From the NCBI GenBank assembly GCA_037176725.1, contig JAZBRS010000075.1:73720001-73784000 (forward strand): 64,000 bases of DNA, read 5' to 3'. Positions within the stretch are counted from its first letter, which is position 1. Each line of letters begins with the position of its first letter. The notes under the pieces are model-generated. The model was not told the origin of the DNA. It made no database searches and saw nothing but the letters and a program-made list of their open reading frames with translations. Positions 23,950 to 33,825 of this stretch are shown piece after piece. A program made the translations under genes and the position numbers. The stretch is from Posidonia oceanica (lineage: Eukaryota > Streptophyta > Magnoliopsida > Alismatales > Posidoniaceae).

Positions 23950-24630
23950 TGACTTTTTCAGAAAAAAAAAAGGGAGACTTACATGCAATTTTGAAAAAGA
24001 TGGGGGTCTGAATGCAATTTTACAAAATGCAGAGTTCAAAATGCAAATTTTCAGGGTAGCCATGTATTAGGACAAGCTTTGAAATCGAATGATAAATTGA
24101 CATGCAATTTTGAAATCACACAGGGTCTAAAATGCAATTTTTCCAGCAAAACAGGGGTCTGAGTGGTCTAGAATGCAAACAGGGGCCTATATGTAATTTT
24201 TCAAACTTGCAGGGGCAAAAATGCAATTCTATAAGCAAAACATGCATTTAAATGACTTCCATAAGCATGTAGATGACCTATGTGCAATTTTCAAGTCATG
24301 CAGGATAAGAAATGCAATTTTATAAGCAAAATATGCATTTAAATGACCAACAGAGGACGTATATGCAATTTTTAAATCATGTAGAGTCAAAAATGCAATT
24401 TTATAAGCAAAATATGCATTTAAATGTATGCTGTGCATTAATGAAGGACCTATATGCAAAAATCAGAAAATATGAGGGAAATAATGCAATGCAGTAAGAA
24501 AAATTGAAAAATAAAAGCCTAAGTTAACAGAATAGATGACCAAAGTACAAATAAGGAAAACAGTAGAGACTGAAAATGCAATTTACTAAGGTAAAATATG
24601 AGCATTAAATCAGATTAATATCAGGAAGAC
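23950..24630 (-). repeat. Dispersed ATGCAATTTT repeats in the LTR
   Basis: ATGCAATTTT recurs many times, several times followed by ATAAGCAAAATATGCATTT. Matching blocks lie in other family-A LTRs near 360-1150, 47480-47900 (opposite strand) and 58380-59210. The spacing is irregular, roughly 30-60 bp. Confidence 0.8.
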
Positions 24631-24819
24631 TAACATGCAATTAATTGATTTCTGGGTTTTTTCCATGCAATTTCATAAGATTTACATACGAAATTAAATG
24701 AATAATAACAGAGGCAGGACCAGAATGCAATAAGATGAAAACAGGAACCGAAAATGCAATTTAATAACAAAATAGCTAAGCTAAAGGAAAATAAATGCAC
24801 TGTAAACGCAAAACGGCGA

Positions 24820-24845
24820 CCACTGTAGCACAGTGCTACCAGTGG
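24820..24845 (-). other. Conserved bulged hairpin of family-A LTRs
   Basis: CCACTG/CAGTGG outer arms and TAGCA/TGCTA inner arms enclose a three-base loop, with one unpaired base between the two helices. The equivalent structure is present at 1302-1330, 47423-47456 and 59286-59308, about 3.15 kb from the LTR start in each case. Confidence 0.75.
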
Positions 24846-27800
24846 CCGTCGCGAGCGGAGGGGGGAGGCTGGTGAGGCGCGGATGCGGCGGTGATGCTCT
24901 TCGGAGCTCGGCGGAGGTCTGAGCTGCGTCGGCGCGGCTTGGTGCTGTCTGGAGCAGGCTGGAGAAAACGCCGGAGGTCTGCAGACCTGCTCGGAGGCAG
25001 GGAAGGTGATCGGAGCGTCGTCGTGGCGTTCTGAGGCCACAGGAATGATCCTGGGGTCCGTGTGGTCCTTGGGCGACGATCGGATGTGAGTTCTGCTGCT
25101 GGAGCGACGGTTCCAGTCACGGAGCTTGCCGGAGAAGACGAGACGACGGCGGCAACGACTCGGCAGAAAAGGGGAGGAAACAGCATTCTAACAGGCGGAA
25201 AAGCACGAGAAGAGAAGAACTAGACTACAGGGGGAGAATGGTACCTTTTCGTGGGCTGAAGTGCTCCCCCGACGTCTGGTGCTTCAGTGATCGCCGGCGG
25301 AGATCGTCCGGCTGGTGCAGGCGTCGTCGACTGCTCAGGAAGGTCGGGATCGGATCAGCGGAGTGCTCCGGAGCTTCCTGGACGGTCGAAGCGAAGCTTT
25401 GCAGTGTGGGGCAGGATTTCACTTCTGTGGGTGCTGAAGAAGCAGTCGGAGGTGAGTGGAGGTGTCTGCTACCTTCTGGATCAAGTGGAGGCTCCCGGTG
25501 GGCTCCTGGATGCTTGGTGAGCGTGTAGGGATGCTTAGGTTGGTCTGAGGGGTGCTGGAGAGGGAGTTTGCAGGTGGCTTAATTTCGGATCAGAAAGAGG
25601 AGAAGGTGTTTGTTGCGGTTGGTTGGTGTTGTGGGGAGAGTGAAGGCTAATGGTCAGGGGGGTTAGGAAGGTGGTGTTCTGGCGAGTTACGGGGTGGAGT
25701 TTGGGCAGGTTTAGTGGGCTGTGGTGCTGGGAATTCTGGAGTGGAGGAAAGTTGGGTTCTGGCTGTGGAGTATGGGTGGTCGGGGTGATTTCTGGACTGG
25801 TTTCGGCTGTGGAATGAAGGGAAAGGATGCTGGAGGTTTGGGTGAGATTGGGGGGCAAAATGGGAGTGATCTGGGAGGAGTTTGGGGTCCTGGTTTGAGT
25901 CAGACGAAGGGGAAGGAAATTCTGGTTTCTGGCAGAAGAAAAGGAGGGGAATTCCGTTCTCTCCAGCCGGGGATTGCACAAGGAAGAAGGTGGGTGCTTG
26001 AGGGCAGTGAAGGAACTCTCCCCTGGGTGTTCGAGCTGCTACTGGTTTTTGAACTGCTGGCTTTTGATCCGTCATTTCGGTCTGAGGGTGGATGCTGCAA
26101 TTGAGGGCTAAGGAGGCATGGCAGGAAGGTTGCAGGTGCACGGCCGAGGAGGGCGGCGCACGCCGGTTCGACATGGGCAGAAGGCGTGCATGGTGCAAGG
26201 ACGGTCAGGTGGAAGGGCGGTGAGCTGTCGACTGCGGAAGGTGTTGCAGAGAAAAAAGAGAGAAAAAAGAAAACCAGAAGAAGCGGGAGAGGAAAAAGAC
26301 GGGAAGAGGTGGTGTGTAGGCGTGGGCCGGGCCTCGTGCGCGCGCGGGAGAAAAGGAAAAAAAAGAAAGGAAGGAGGAGAGGGGAGACGGGCCGGACCGG
26401 GCCCAAGAAAGGAGAAAGAAAAGAAAGAAAGAAAAAAAAAAGGAAGAAAGAAAGGAGGAAGAGAAGGGAGAGAAATAAATTAGATAAAAAATAAAATAAA
26501 AATAAAACAAAATAGGAAAAGGTTCTTAGAGTGATTGTGTTTTAAGTTGGGACCTTGATTAAGTTTTTAATAATTGTTTTTGATTAATTAATTGGGTTTA
26601 AAGAGGTTTAGTTTTGATTAGGGTTTTTAGAGTTTTGTTTATTTTGATTTGTTTTTTATTTTGATTAAATGTTTGTTAGGTCTTTTAAGTTGTTTTCTAA
26701 TTATGTTTTCCTTGTTAAGTACCTGGAATGATAATTAGGATTTTTTTAAGTTTGTTTTAAACTATTTAGAGTGGGTTTTGAATTTTGATTTTGGTCCTTT
26801 TTTGCTTATGTCTTTTGATTTGTTTTTTATTTTTGTTTATTGAGTTCTTTTAATTAGTTTCTTTTTTGTTAGGTCTTCTTGTTAAGTTTTAGTTGGGTGT
26901 TTTTGGATTCTTGATTGTTTGTTATTATTATTATTTTCCCTTTTTTTTAATTAGGTTTTTGAGTTGTTCTTCTTATATTTGTTAGGTTTCTTCTTTTTTC
27001 TTAATTAGTTGTCTTGGCACCTTCTTAATTGTTTTCTTTTCTTTTAGGAATTGTTTTCGATTGTCTTTTAGTAGGGTTCTTACTTTGACTTGTTTTGATT
27101 GCTTTTTGATTTTTTCCTTGATTTTACAGCATTTTCTTTTGGTTGGTTTCGCATTTTTTAGTTGCATTCTTGGTTTCCCTTTTTTAGTTGGATTTAGTTA
27201 GGCTTTTGTTTTTAATTGTTTGGTTAAGTTTTTAATTATTTCTTTTTAGGATTTTGACTCGTTTCTCTTTTGTTTTAGAGTTTTAAAGGTTTTCGAAGGT
27301 TTTTAAATGTTTAGTAAGAGAAGAGAAGAGGAAATTAGAAAGGGGAGGAAAAGGGAGAAATGGAGGAATAAATAGGAAAGAGAGGAGTTGAAGGAAAATA
27401 ATTTTTTGAAAATCAAAGAAAATGATAAAAATAAGATAAAAATAGGAATAAGATTGAGAATAGGTGGAAGCACAAGGGGGGCCCACGGCCAGACAAAAAA
27501 GAGGGAGAAAAGGAGGTGAAAAGAAGGAGATAATCAGGAGAGAGAGAGGAGAGAGAAAAGAATAATCCAGGAGAGAGAAAATGATAATTTGGGCAAAAGG
27601 AGGTCTTAGAGGTTTCTAAAAGGGGTGAAATTTAGTGAGTGTGTAGTCTAGGTTCTCTAGTCTTCATCCCAGAGTTTCGGTTTGGTTTTGATGAAGTTTT
27701 GGAAGGATTTTGAGGTGTAGAAAAAGGATAGTTTTGCCTAAATTTTCTAGGGTTTTTGGGAGTGATTTTGGTTTGAAATTCTGAGGGCTTTTTGGTGGAT

Positions 27801-28000
27801 TTGCTAAGTCAGGAGGTGTGAGTTTTCCTATGATTTTTGGATAGTTTTTGGGTTCGAGAAAGGGGTATAATCTTAGGTTGAGTTTGGGCTTGTTTTGAAG
27901 GGAAAGAGGAAGAGAATGGTGTGGGTTTGGACCTAGGTTTGGGTTCAGAAGCCACCAAAAGATTCCAGTTGATTCAGCCTGTCGAAATGGGGTGTCAACA

Positions 28001-28828
28001 CATGACGAATACAAGGGAGTCCATCTGAGACATCCCCGACCACCTCCGGTAGACAATCAGCCTCGGCCGGATCATCATTACTACCAGGCATCTCCCCCGC
28101 GATACGAGCAAGTCGCGCCTCAACATTTCTGCAACAGCTACCACTATCAGCAGCAGAACCATCCGTCCTTCAATTCACACGTCTCGACCCCATCAGCTGT
28201 AACAAATTTGGATGAGATGAGGAAAATGCTCAGTGCACTTGGGGTGCATACCTAGGCTCCGGAAAACTTTGACATGAGCCGGTTCCCCCCATTTAGATTA
28301 CCTCCAGGTTTCAAGTACCCAAAGACTCGCAAGTTCAAAGGAACCACCAATCCACTCAGTCACCTGGTGCGGTTCCAAATGGAGTCAGCCCCCTATTTCC
28401 ATGATTTGGGGCTTGTGGTACACCTATTCTTCTACTCAGTCGAAGGAGAGCCAATGGATTGGTTTCTCACTCTCTCCAAGGAAGACCTCAGCAGCTTTGA
28501 TAAAATCAAAGAGAGCTTCCTTACAAAGTACCAGCACAAGATAGATCCAAAGCCAACCTTCCACGACCTAAGCGAGGAGGTCATGTAGCAATGCGAAAGC
28601 TGGGTTACATTCGCCAACAGATGGCTGGAAATTGCAGCCAGATTAGGACTGACCATTCCAGAGAGACAGGTGGTTCAAACCCTCATTGCAAACACAACTA
28701 GACCAATGAAGAAGGGGCTAGTGAATGCCTATTGCTCCAATGTTACGGCTTTGTATGAAGTAGCGGCATCCATTAAAGAAAACTTGCATGAATTTATGGA
28801 GGAGCCAAAGAAATGCTGGAAAGCATAG
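28001..28828 (+). pseudogene. gag N-terminal and core region of element C
   Basis: A Gln/Pro/His-rich lead (for example YQASPPRYEQVAPQHF) and NLDEMRKMLSALGV are followed by the gag core: FPPFRLPPGFKYPKTRKFKG, FQMESAPYFHDLGLVVHLFF, GEPMDWFLTLSKEDLSSFDK, FLTKYQHKIDPKPTFHDLSE, then WVTFANRWLEIAARLGLTIPERQVVQTLI. In-frame stops are TAG at 28253-28255, TAG at 28586-28588 and TAG near 28827. The gag of element B at 43071 is clearly homologous over the core. The start of the protein was removed by the insertion of element A. Confidence 0.9.
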
Positions 28829-29743
28829 GTGATAGAGGGTGTGACTGGAGTCATCAACAAGATGTGCCCCGCACCCAGGCCATTCGATCAAAGGGCTATA
28901 CTGGCTTCACAGCAGCCAACATGGAGCCACCCTCCTCCTCAGTAGCAAGCCTAGAGCCACCCTCCTCCTCAGCAGCCAACATGGAGCCACCCTCCTCCTC
29001 AGCAACAACAAACGTGGAGCCGCCCTCCTCAGCAGCAGCAGGCATGGAATAATCCTCCTCCTCAGCAACAGATCCGTCCATTGTGGAATAATCTTTGGCT
29101 GCAATGGACCAGGGGTAATCAAAATGACCAGGTCAACAACCGAAATCTCCCCAACAACATTGGGAATGGGAGTGGTTATCATAATGTTCCGCCTCTAGTG
29201 CCACGCAAAAAGGGAAAAAGAGACCATTACCCTCCTCTACCAGTCATGCTGGCCGACATGTTCATAGAACTAGAAGAAGCAAAAGCGCTCGAATTCCAGC
29301 AAGTTAGGCCTGAATTACCAAATTGTGACCGAAACAAATACTGTCTGTTCTATAGAATGCATGGTCACAACATTAATGACTGCTGGACCTTCAGGGACAT
29401 AGTCTATGACATGGTGGAGGCAGATGTACTTGAATGGGATGTCCTGGTCAAAAGAGCCAAACAAAGAAAGCAGACAGGGACATCCCAGCAGGTCTACAGC
29501 GACCTTCTCCCCAAGCATCAAGTCATGGCATTCCAGGACGAGCAGCTCCCTAATCCATTAGAGGACTGGGACAGCCATGTTGAACTAGAAGAGGACTGGG
29601 ATAATCAAACTGAACAATGGGAGACAATCTCGGATGATGACTGGGAGTGTGAGGCAGATGAAGGATTAACAGTAAATGAGCTCCTTAGCCAGTTCAACCT
29701 CACTGCAGTAGTGGAGGAACCACAAGAAGACATAGAGGAATAA
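28829..29743 (+). pseudogene. gag C-terminal region with zinc-knuckle-like motif, element C
   Basis: About five tandem copies of a short WSHPPPQQ-type repeat (28910-29060) contain two TAG stops (28943, 28952) at positions where neighbouring copies read Gln or Trp. A basic stretch, VPRKKGKRDHYPPLP, then LPVMLADMFIELEEAKALEF and the knuckle-like CLFYRMHGHNINDCW follow, a variant of the plant CxFHxxxGHxxxxC form with Tyr in place of the first His. The tail is acidic with repeated EDWD units and ends with TAA at 29741. Confidence 0.82.
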
Positions 29744-30181
29744 AGCCAAGTTCAAAAAGCCAATCAGCAATTTCACCGGGAAAACATAGTCTTTAAGGAT
29801 TCAGAGCTTCCACCCCCACATAAGCAAGAGCTACCACTGGTCATCACAGTGGGAATTAAAGATAATGTGCTGCAAGGAGTATTGGTTGACATTGGAGCAA
29901 GCCGAAGCCTCAGTTCTCTCTCCACACTCCGAAGCTTGGGGCTAAATGAGGGCGAGCTGGATAGGACTCCCTTTATGTGCACTGGGTTTGATCAGAAAGA
30001 AAAGTTGGCACTAGGGACAATACTCATGGAAATCACAGTCGGTCCTTTGACCAGTATCACTTCGGTGATCATTATGAAGGAGGAAGTCCTGGAGCCACTC
30101 ATCCTAGGGAGGTCTTGGCTAGCGGAGGTCGGGGCGGTAGCATCTTCAGTTCATCAATTGCTAAAATTCAAATACGAATGA
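29744..30181 (+). pseudogene. Protease-like domain 1 of element C
   Basis: The frame shows LPLVITVGIKDNVLQGVLVDIGASRSLSSLSTLRSLGL, then a beta-rich stretch with LGTILMEITVGPLTS and PLILGRSWLAEVGAV. The fold pattern is that of a retropepsin, but the active-site DTGAS reads DIGAS, so this copy would be inactive. The protease of element D (39055-39756) is a close relative and keeps DTGAS. A second protease-like domain follows 0.7 kb downstream. Its own copy is therefore either dead by mutation or has a structural role. Confidence 0.8.
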
Positions 30182-30670
30182 GTGGTTGTCAGCATTCCAG
30201 CCAACTGACCCGGGATTCTATGCACATTCAAGATGCCAGAGCCACAAATTGCAATCCTTCGGGAGGAGGAGTCACAACATCTGCCATGGCAAAAATCACC
30301 ACCATGGGAGCCCAAGTTACTGTCCCTGCCAGTTTCCCCAATCTTCAGAGTTGCAAGGCCACCATCAGATCAGTTGCCGATCCTCAGCACTTCAGTACTC
30401 CGGAGCACGATTACTCCATCATCCCCAATCTTCCGAGTACAAACAGAGCAGAGAGCTAGGACCCCAAAGCCACTAGAGCTTGGCGGATCTATACGGAAGG
30501 AGTCCATCTTCGCCTGGCTGCTCAAGAAGGGAGCATTTAAAGGAAATGAGGCTGCTGCGCCCATCACCAGAGGAGGGAGGCTGTCAAATCGGATCATGCT
30601 GCCAGCAGAGGAAGCAGAGCCGGTCAGACCTGAAGTAGGACCCGGGTCGGTAGAATATGACATCCTATAG
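30182..30670 (+). CDS. Polyprotein linker, element C
   Basis: A Pro/Ser-rich frame (30233-30670) includes KPLELGGSIRKESIFAWLLK and ends EYDIL before a TAG at 30668-30670. The next frame continues with QLKKTQARISIYDLINSS, which together is the familiar lead-in to the plant gypsy protease. It is low-complexity in its first half. No enzyme motif is present. Confidence 0.6.
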
Positions 30671-31591
30671 CAATTAAAGAAGACGCAGGCTAGGATCTCG
30701 ATTTATGACCTCATAAACAGCTCAAATGAACACCGGAAAGCTCTGCTGGAAGTGCTAGAGAAGGCCCAAGTTGCCCCAGACATGCCAGTGGAGGAACTCC
30801 ATATCATAGCTGCAACAGCCTTTGTAGAGTCAATCATTACTTTTGCTGATAGCGAGTTGGCACCAATAGAGAGGAGAAAAGCTCCATTGAATATAACCAT
30901 TTCTATAAACAATTACTTAATTTCTGAAGTGCTCATAGATACTGGTGCATCAATGAACATATGCTCGCTGAATACAATACGAGCCTTGGGTGTGAATGAG
31001 GCCTCCTTAAACCCCAGTGACATGACGATTGCCACATATGATGACAGCAAAAGAAAAGCGTACGGCAAGTGGACCACAAAGATAGGGATAGGACTAGCTC
31101 AGGTTCTAACCCAATTAATCATCATAGACATCAATGTCCCATATCAGATCATCCTGGGGTGACAGTGGCTGGACAGTCTAAAAGGAGTATCATCTCCTCG
31201 ACACCAATGCCTGAAATTCCCATACGATGGGAAAATCATCAAGATAGCAGGAGACATATCAGGCCAAGAAGGAGAGGCAAATGTGATATACCTACCGAAC
31301 CAGTTCAGTGTGCGAGAAAAGCTGACTCGGGCCGAAAAAGGCAAGAATGTAGTGTCTATGGTCGAGCTGAGGGACAAGTGGGCCAGGCCCAGGCTATTTC
31401 ACAAGAAGAGGGAACCCTCCAAAAACAAAGAACCATCCATGAATGTAGAGTGGGAAATCATGAGAAGAATTGGCTACAAGAAAGGCCAGGGCTTAGGCCC
31501 AGAAGGAAAGGGAATGAAGGAGCCAGTGAAGGCTTGTGACAGAGAAGGAAGGGGAGGACTCGATTTCGACCAATTCCCCGACGAATGACCA
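30671..31591 (+). pseudogene. Protease-like domain 2 and G-patch of element C
   Basis: After ARISIYDLINSS the frame shows the retropepsin active site EVLIDTGASMNICSLNTI, then VPYQIILG, a TGA at 31160-31162 and QWLDSLKG in the same frame. Further on, at about 31440-31510, WEIMRRIGYKKGQGLG followed by GMKEPV matches a G-patch. This is the intact-looking protease of the element, with its catalytic Asp present. The frame ends with TGA at 31586. The pair of protease-like domains, one before and one after the linker, is unusual. Confidence 0.85.
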
Positions 31592-31749
31592 TTACTGTGG
31601 AATCTACAAGGACATTTTACCAGCGTAGGGATATTCGATCCGAATTCATCCCCCCTGGCAAATATTATTTTTGCGCAATCAACCAAACACACTCTCCAAA
31701 GTGCAGAGGACACAACCGACGTAAACATTTCCGATTATTCTAAACACTT

Positions 31750-32271
31750 GAATTGCCAGCAAAACCTCACGAAGGTCAGACTGCAAGGCAGTTTATAGCA
31801 AAGCCACATGAAGGCCAGACTGTCACAGCAAAACCTCACGAAGGTCAGACTGCAAAAGAGTTGCCAGTAAAACCTCACGAAGGTCAGACTGCAACATCGC
31901 CGCCACCATTGTTAGGCACACTGGCCCCCGAACCTCCGGATCGGCCACCTCTTTCTACTTCGCCCTTTTCTTCCGGTGCCGCGGCCCCCGAACCTCCGGA
32001 TCGGCCGCCTCTTCCTGCTTCTCCCTCTTCTTCCAGCACTGCCGCTTCCAAGCCTCCAGCTCCTCCAGCTCCGGATATCTCTTCTTCCTTGGAGCAAAGG
32101 CCGGGGCAAATTCTACGCAAGTCACAACGACTCGTAGACAAAGTTCGCCACCTCACGGCTGATCTCTCTGAAGAGCTGCAACCTCAGAGACCTGAAGTTG
32201 ACCCCGATCTAGAGGCCGACTATGAGCTTCTCGAAGATGATGGGAACGTCAATCCTGACGAGCCCGCCTAG
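31750..32271 (+). CDS. Linker with KPHEGQT repeats, element C
   Basis: The peptide KPHEGQT occurs four times in about 45 residues (31758-31890), followed by repeats of APEPPDRPPLP-like sequence and a mixed-charge region with EQRPGQILRKSQRLVDKVRHL. It lies between protease and the RT lead-in, where element A has its own low-complexity linker. A stop at 32269 ends the frame. The function is unknown and the region may be a spacer in the polyprotein. Confidence 0.55.
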   Translation, partial: ELPAKPHEGQTARQFIAKPHEGQTVTAKPHEGQTAKELPVKPHEGQTATSPPPLLGTLAPEPPDRPPLSTSPFSSGAAAPEPPDRPPLPASPSSSSTAASKPPAPPAPDISSSLEQRPGQILRKSQRLVDKVRHLTADLSEELQPQRPEVDPDLEADYELLEDDGNVNPDEPA

Positions 32272-32521
32272 AGAGGCTCCTACCTCTACTGATGGAGGTA
32301 ACTCTAGGGGCATTCCCCTAGATGCTGTAAATAAAACTTTGTTTAATTCCGCATTGTTTTCATTTCCTAGGAATAAAAGTAGTTTACTTTCTGTTTTCAA
32401 TAAGGGAGAGGATCACCATGTTAGTTCTAGCTGCTCGCGGTCAACTTCGATCACCGCTTCGAAAACTGTGCACGTGTGTCAATACACGGAGGCATTGCCT
32501 TAGGAGCTGGCTACTGCTAAC

Positions 32522-32752
32522 ATGGTCTTCCTAGTAGAAGAATTTGATCGGTTTGGGAAGTGTGCAGGAATAGAAGCATATGAACTAGTTAGCTGTAGTG
32601 ATGAGGAAGAAGATCAAGAGGCAGACTCAGACCTCCTTAAGCACCTCATGGACAAATATGATGAGCAAACCAAGGCAGCTGAAGAGGAGACCGTGGAGGT
32701 CAACCTGGGAACCGCCGAAGAGCCAAAACCAATACTCCGTGTTTCAGTATAA
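32522..32752 (+). pseudogene. RT lead-in fragment of element C pol
   Basis: An acidic frame, FLVEEFDRFGKCAGIEAYEL to EVNLGTAEEPKPILRVSV, matches the lead-in to RT of element A (EVVNLGTAEETKEVRISALL). RT itself is absent: U3-like LTR sequence begins within a few bases of the stop. This marks the left side of a large deletion. Confidence 0.75.
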
Positions 32753-33644
32753 CACTTTTGAAATAGGAAACTCTGCTGACTTGGCATTTGTGTCATTTTT
32801 TGTTCCTCCCTTGCTTCTATAAAAGCATGGGTACCCCTACTGAGTTGAAGGCCGGAATTTTGAGAGAGAAAAGAACCTAAGAAACTTTTAGAACTCACAT
32901 GCTCTTGAGATTAAAAAAATCTTGGAGAAGTGAGGTCCTTAAGAATTGAAAGAGAGAAGAGAGTTTTTTAAAGAAGGAGAGTCTTAGAAGAAGCTTGAGG
33001 ATCCTCTTGTCGTTGTTGGCTTCATGCCAACACAGTTTGCACCTTGTGCATAGACAGAGGAGACTCTCTTTCATTCATTTCTGTTTTATTTCTGATATTG
33101 CATGTTTAATTCCGTAGTATAATCAAGCATTTTTATTTCAAGTTCATATATTCTTAGCTAGGCATACATCTCTTTTATTTGCAACCGGGGGTATCAAACC
33201 CCTCGGGTACGTATCTCACTACGTTTTCCTTACTTTCATTTCTACTAACTCTGGATAGATTACTACACATATTGATCTATTTTTATATTGTCTTGTTTGT
33301 TTTGCTTTCCTAACGTTTGTCATACAAGAAGGAAGAAGGAAGAAAGAGCTTACCAAGCACGGACACCCTTGGGCAATGCTGGCATTGTTCCAAGGTAGCT
33401 GAACCCGCAACCACACTACTTCTCCCCAAAGGCGTCTCGAGGGCCGGTGAAAGTGAACCGAGAGTGGCGATCACACCGATTACATCACACGTGGAGTGAT
33501 GGAGTCGGATACAAAAAAGGGCGATCTCAAGGAAGAGAAGATAGAGCGAGCAAAAGAGGGAGTCAAAAAGAAGCCTTCTTCTTCCCGCAAAACCTCCCAT
33601 CACCATCATCTTCTTCTCCCCGCATCCAAAACCCCATATCCACA
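32753..33644 (+). mobile_element. 5'-truncated LTR of element C (family-B type)
   Basis: From about 32753 the sequence aligns with the family-B LTR from just before its TATA box to the LTR end CCATATCCACA at 33644. The TGTAGAT... start and the 29-nt palindromes are missing. Conserved marks are TATAAAA (32818-32824), the leader hairpin (33183-33207) and the GAGAGTGGCGAT region (33470). Sequence after 33644 differs from that after the other two copies. Confidence 0.8.
32818..32824 (+). promoter_or_regulatory. TATA box of element C LTR
   Basis: TATAAAA in the context TTCTATAAAAGCA is identical in position and context to the other family-B LTRs. It is the likely core promoter for genomic RNA. 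Confidence 0.75.
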
Positions 33645-33752
33645 GGGATCTCTCAGAATCTCCCTCTCTTAATCTAGGAAGACCTCTCTAGCTCTCATAA
33701 ATGGGTCCTCACTTTTTGATCTGCCTCCCATTGAGCACTGGCTCAGAGGGCC

Positions 33753-33760
33753 TATTTATA
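33753..33760 (-). promoter_or_regulatory. TATA box of element D LTR
   Basis: TATAAATAGG on the minus strand is a canonical plant TATA box and lies downstream of the inverted-repeat cluster, as expected for U3. Confidence 0.6.
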
Positions 33761-33825
33761 GATGTGTGGGGACACGAGTGGATCAGATCTTGGAAGTGTC
33801 TAGAAAAATTAGGTATTTATAGCAA

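Larger units (their letters stand above)
4455..28000 (-). mobile_element. Element A: giant Tat/Ogre-like Ty3/gypsy retrotransposon
   Basis: The order read on the minus strand is 5' LTR (28000 to 21646), PBS, leader, gag, protease with G-patch, long linker, RT, RNase H, second RNase H, integrase, a DUF7745/PMD-like gene, a repeat-rich 3' UTR, PPT and 3' LTR. The interior is about 15.1 kb and the LTR 6.36 kb, so an uninterrupted copy would be near 27.8 kb, within or above the size range known for Ogre elements. Dual RNase H and a long 3' UTR with tandem repeats are known hallmarks of the Tat lineage. It is inserted in the gag region of element C. Stops and frameshifts show it is no longer autonomous. 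Confidence 0.9.
21646..28000 (-). mobile_element. 5' LTR of element A (6355 bp)
   Basis: It starts (minus strand) TGTTGACACCCC at 28000 and ends GGATTACA at 21646, next to the PBS. From left to right it holds a 30-bp tandem array, TGCAATTTT-rich sequence, a conserved hairpin, a GC-rich block (24830-26400), a T-rich block (26520-27290) and a purine-rich block (27300-27600). The LTR is unusually long. Base 28001 onward is element C gag, the insertion site. No LTR gene is supported; the long frames come from repeats. Confidence 0.93.
28001..33644 (+). mobile_element. Element C: gag-protease fragment with a 3' LTR, pol deleted
   Basis: The left edge is the insertion of element A inside gag. The right edge is the LTR end CCATATCCACA. 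Coding order is gag, CCHC-like knuckle, protease-like domain 1, linker, protease-like domain 2 with G-patch, acidic linker, and the RT lead-in EVNLGTAEEPKPILRV at 32752. Family-B-like U3 sequence then begins at once, so RT to integrase, 3' UTR and the start of the LTR are missing. Its LTR and gag are related to those of element B. Confidence 0.85.

Noticed and set aside
24836..26483. GC-rich ORFs in family-A LTRs, possible captured host exons
   Set aside because: No shared reading frame is kept between the four LTR copies and no domain is recognisable. The block is better seen as a GC-rich LTR compartment.
33460..33490. GAGAGTGGCGATCACACC as a PBS inside the element C LTR
   Set aside because: It begins like the TGGCGACTCC primer site of element A, but the solo copy with a clean TSD shows that this region lies inside the LTR, not after it.
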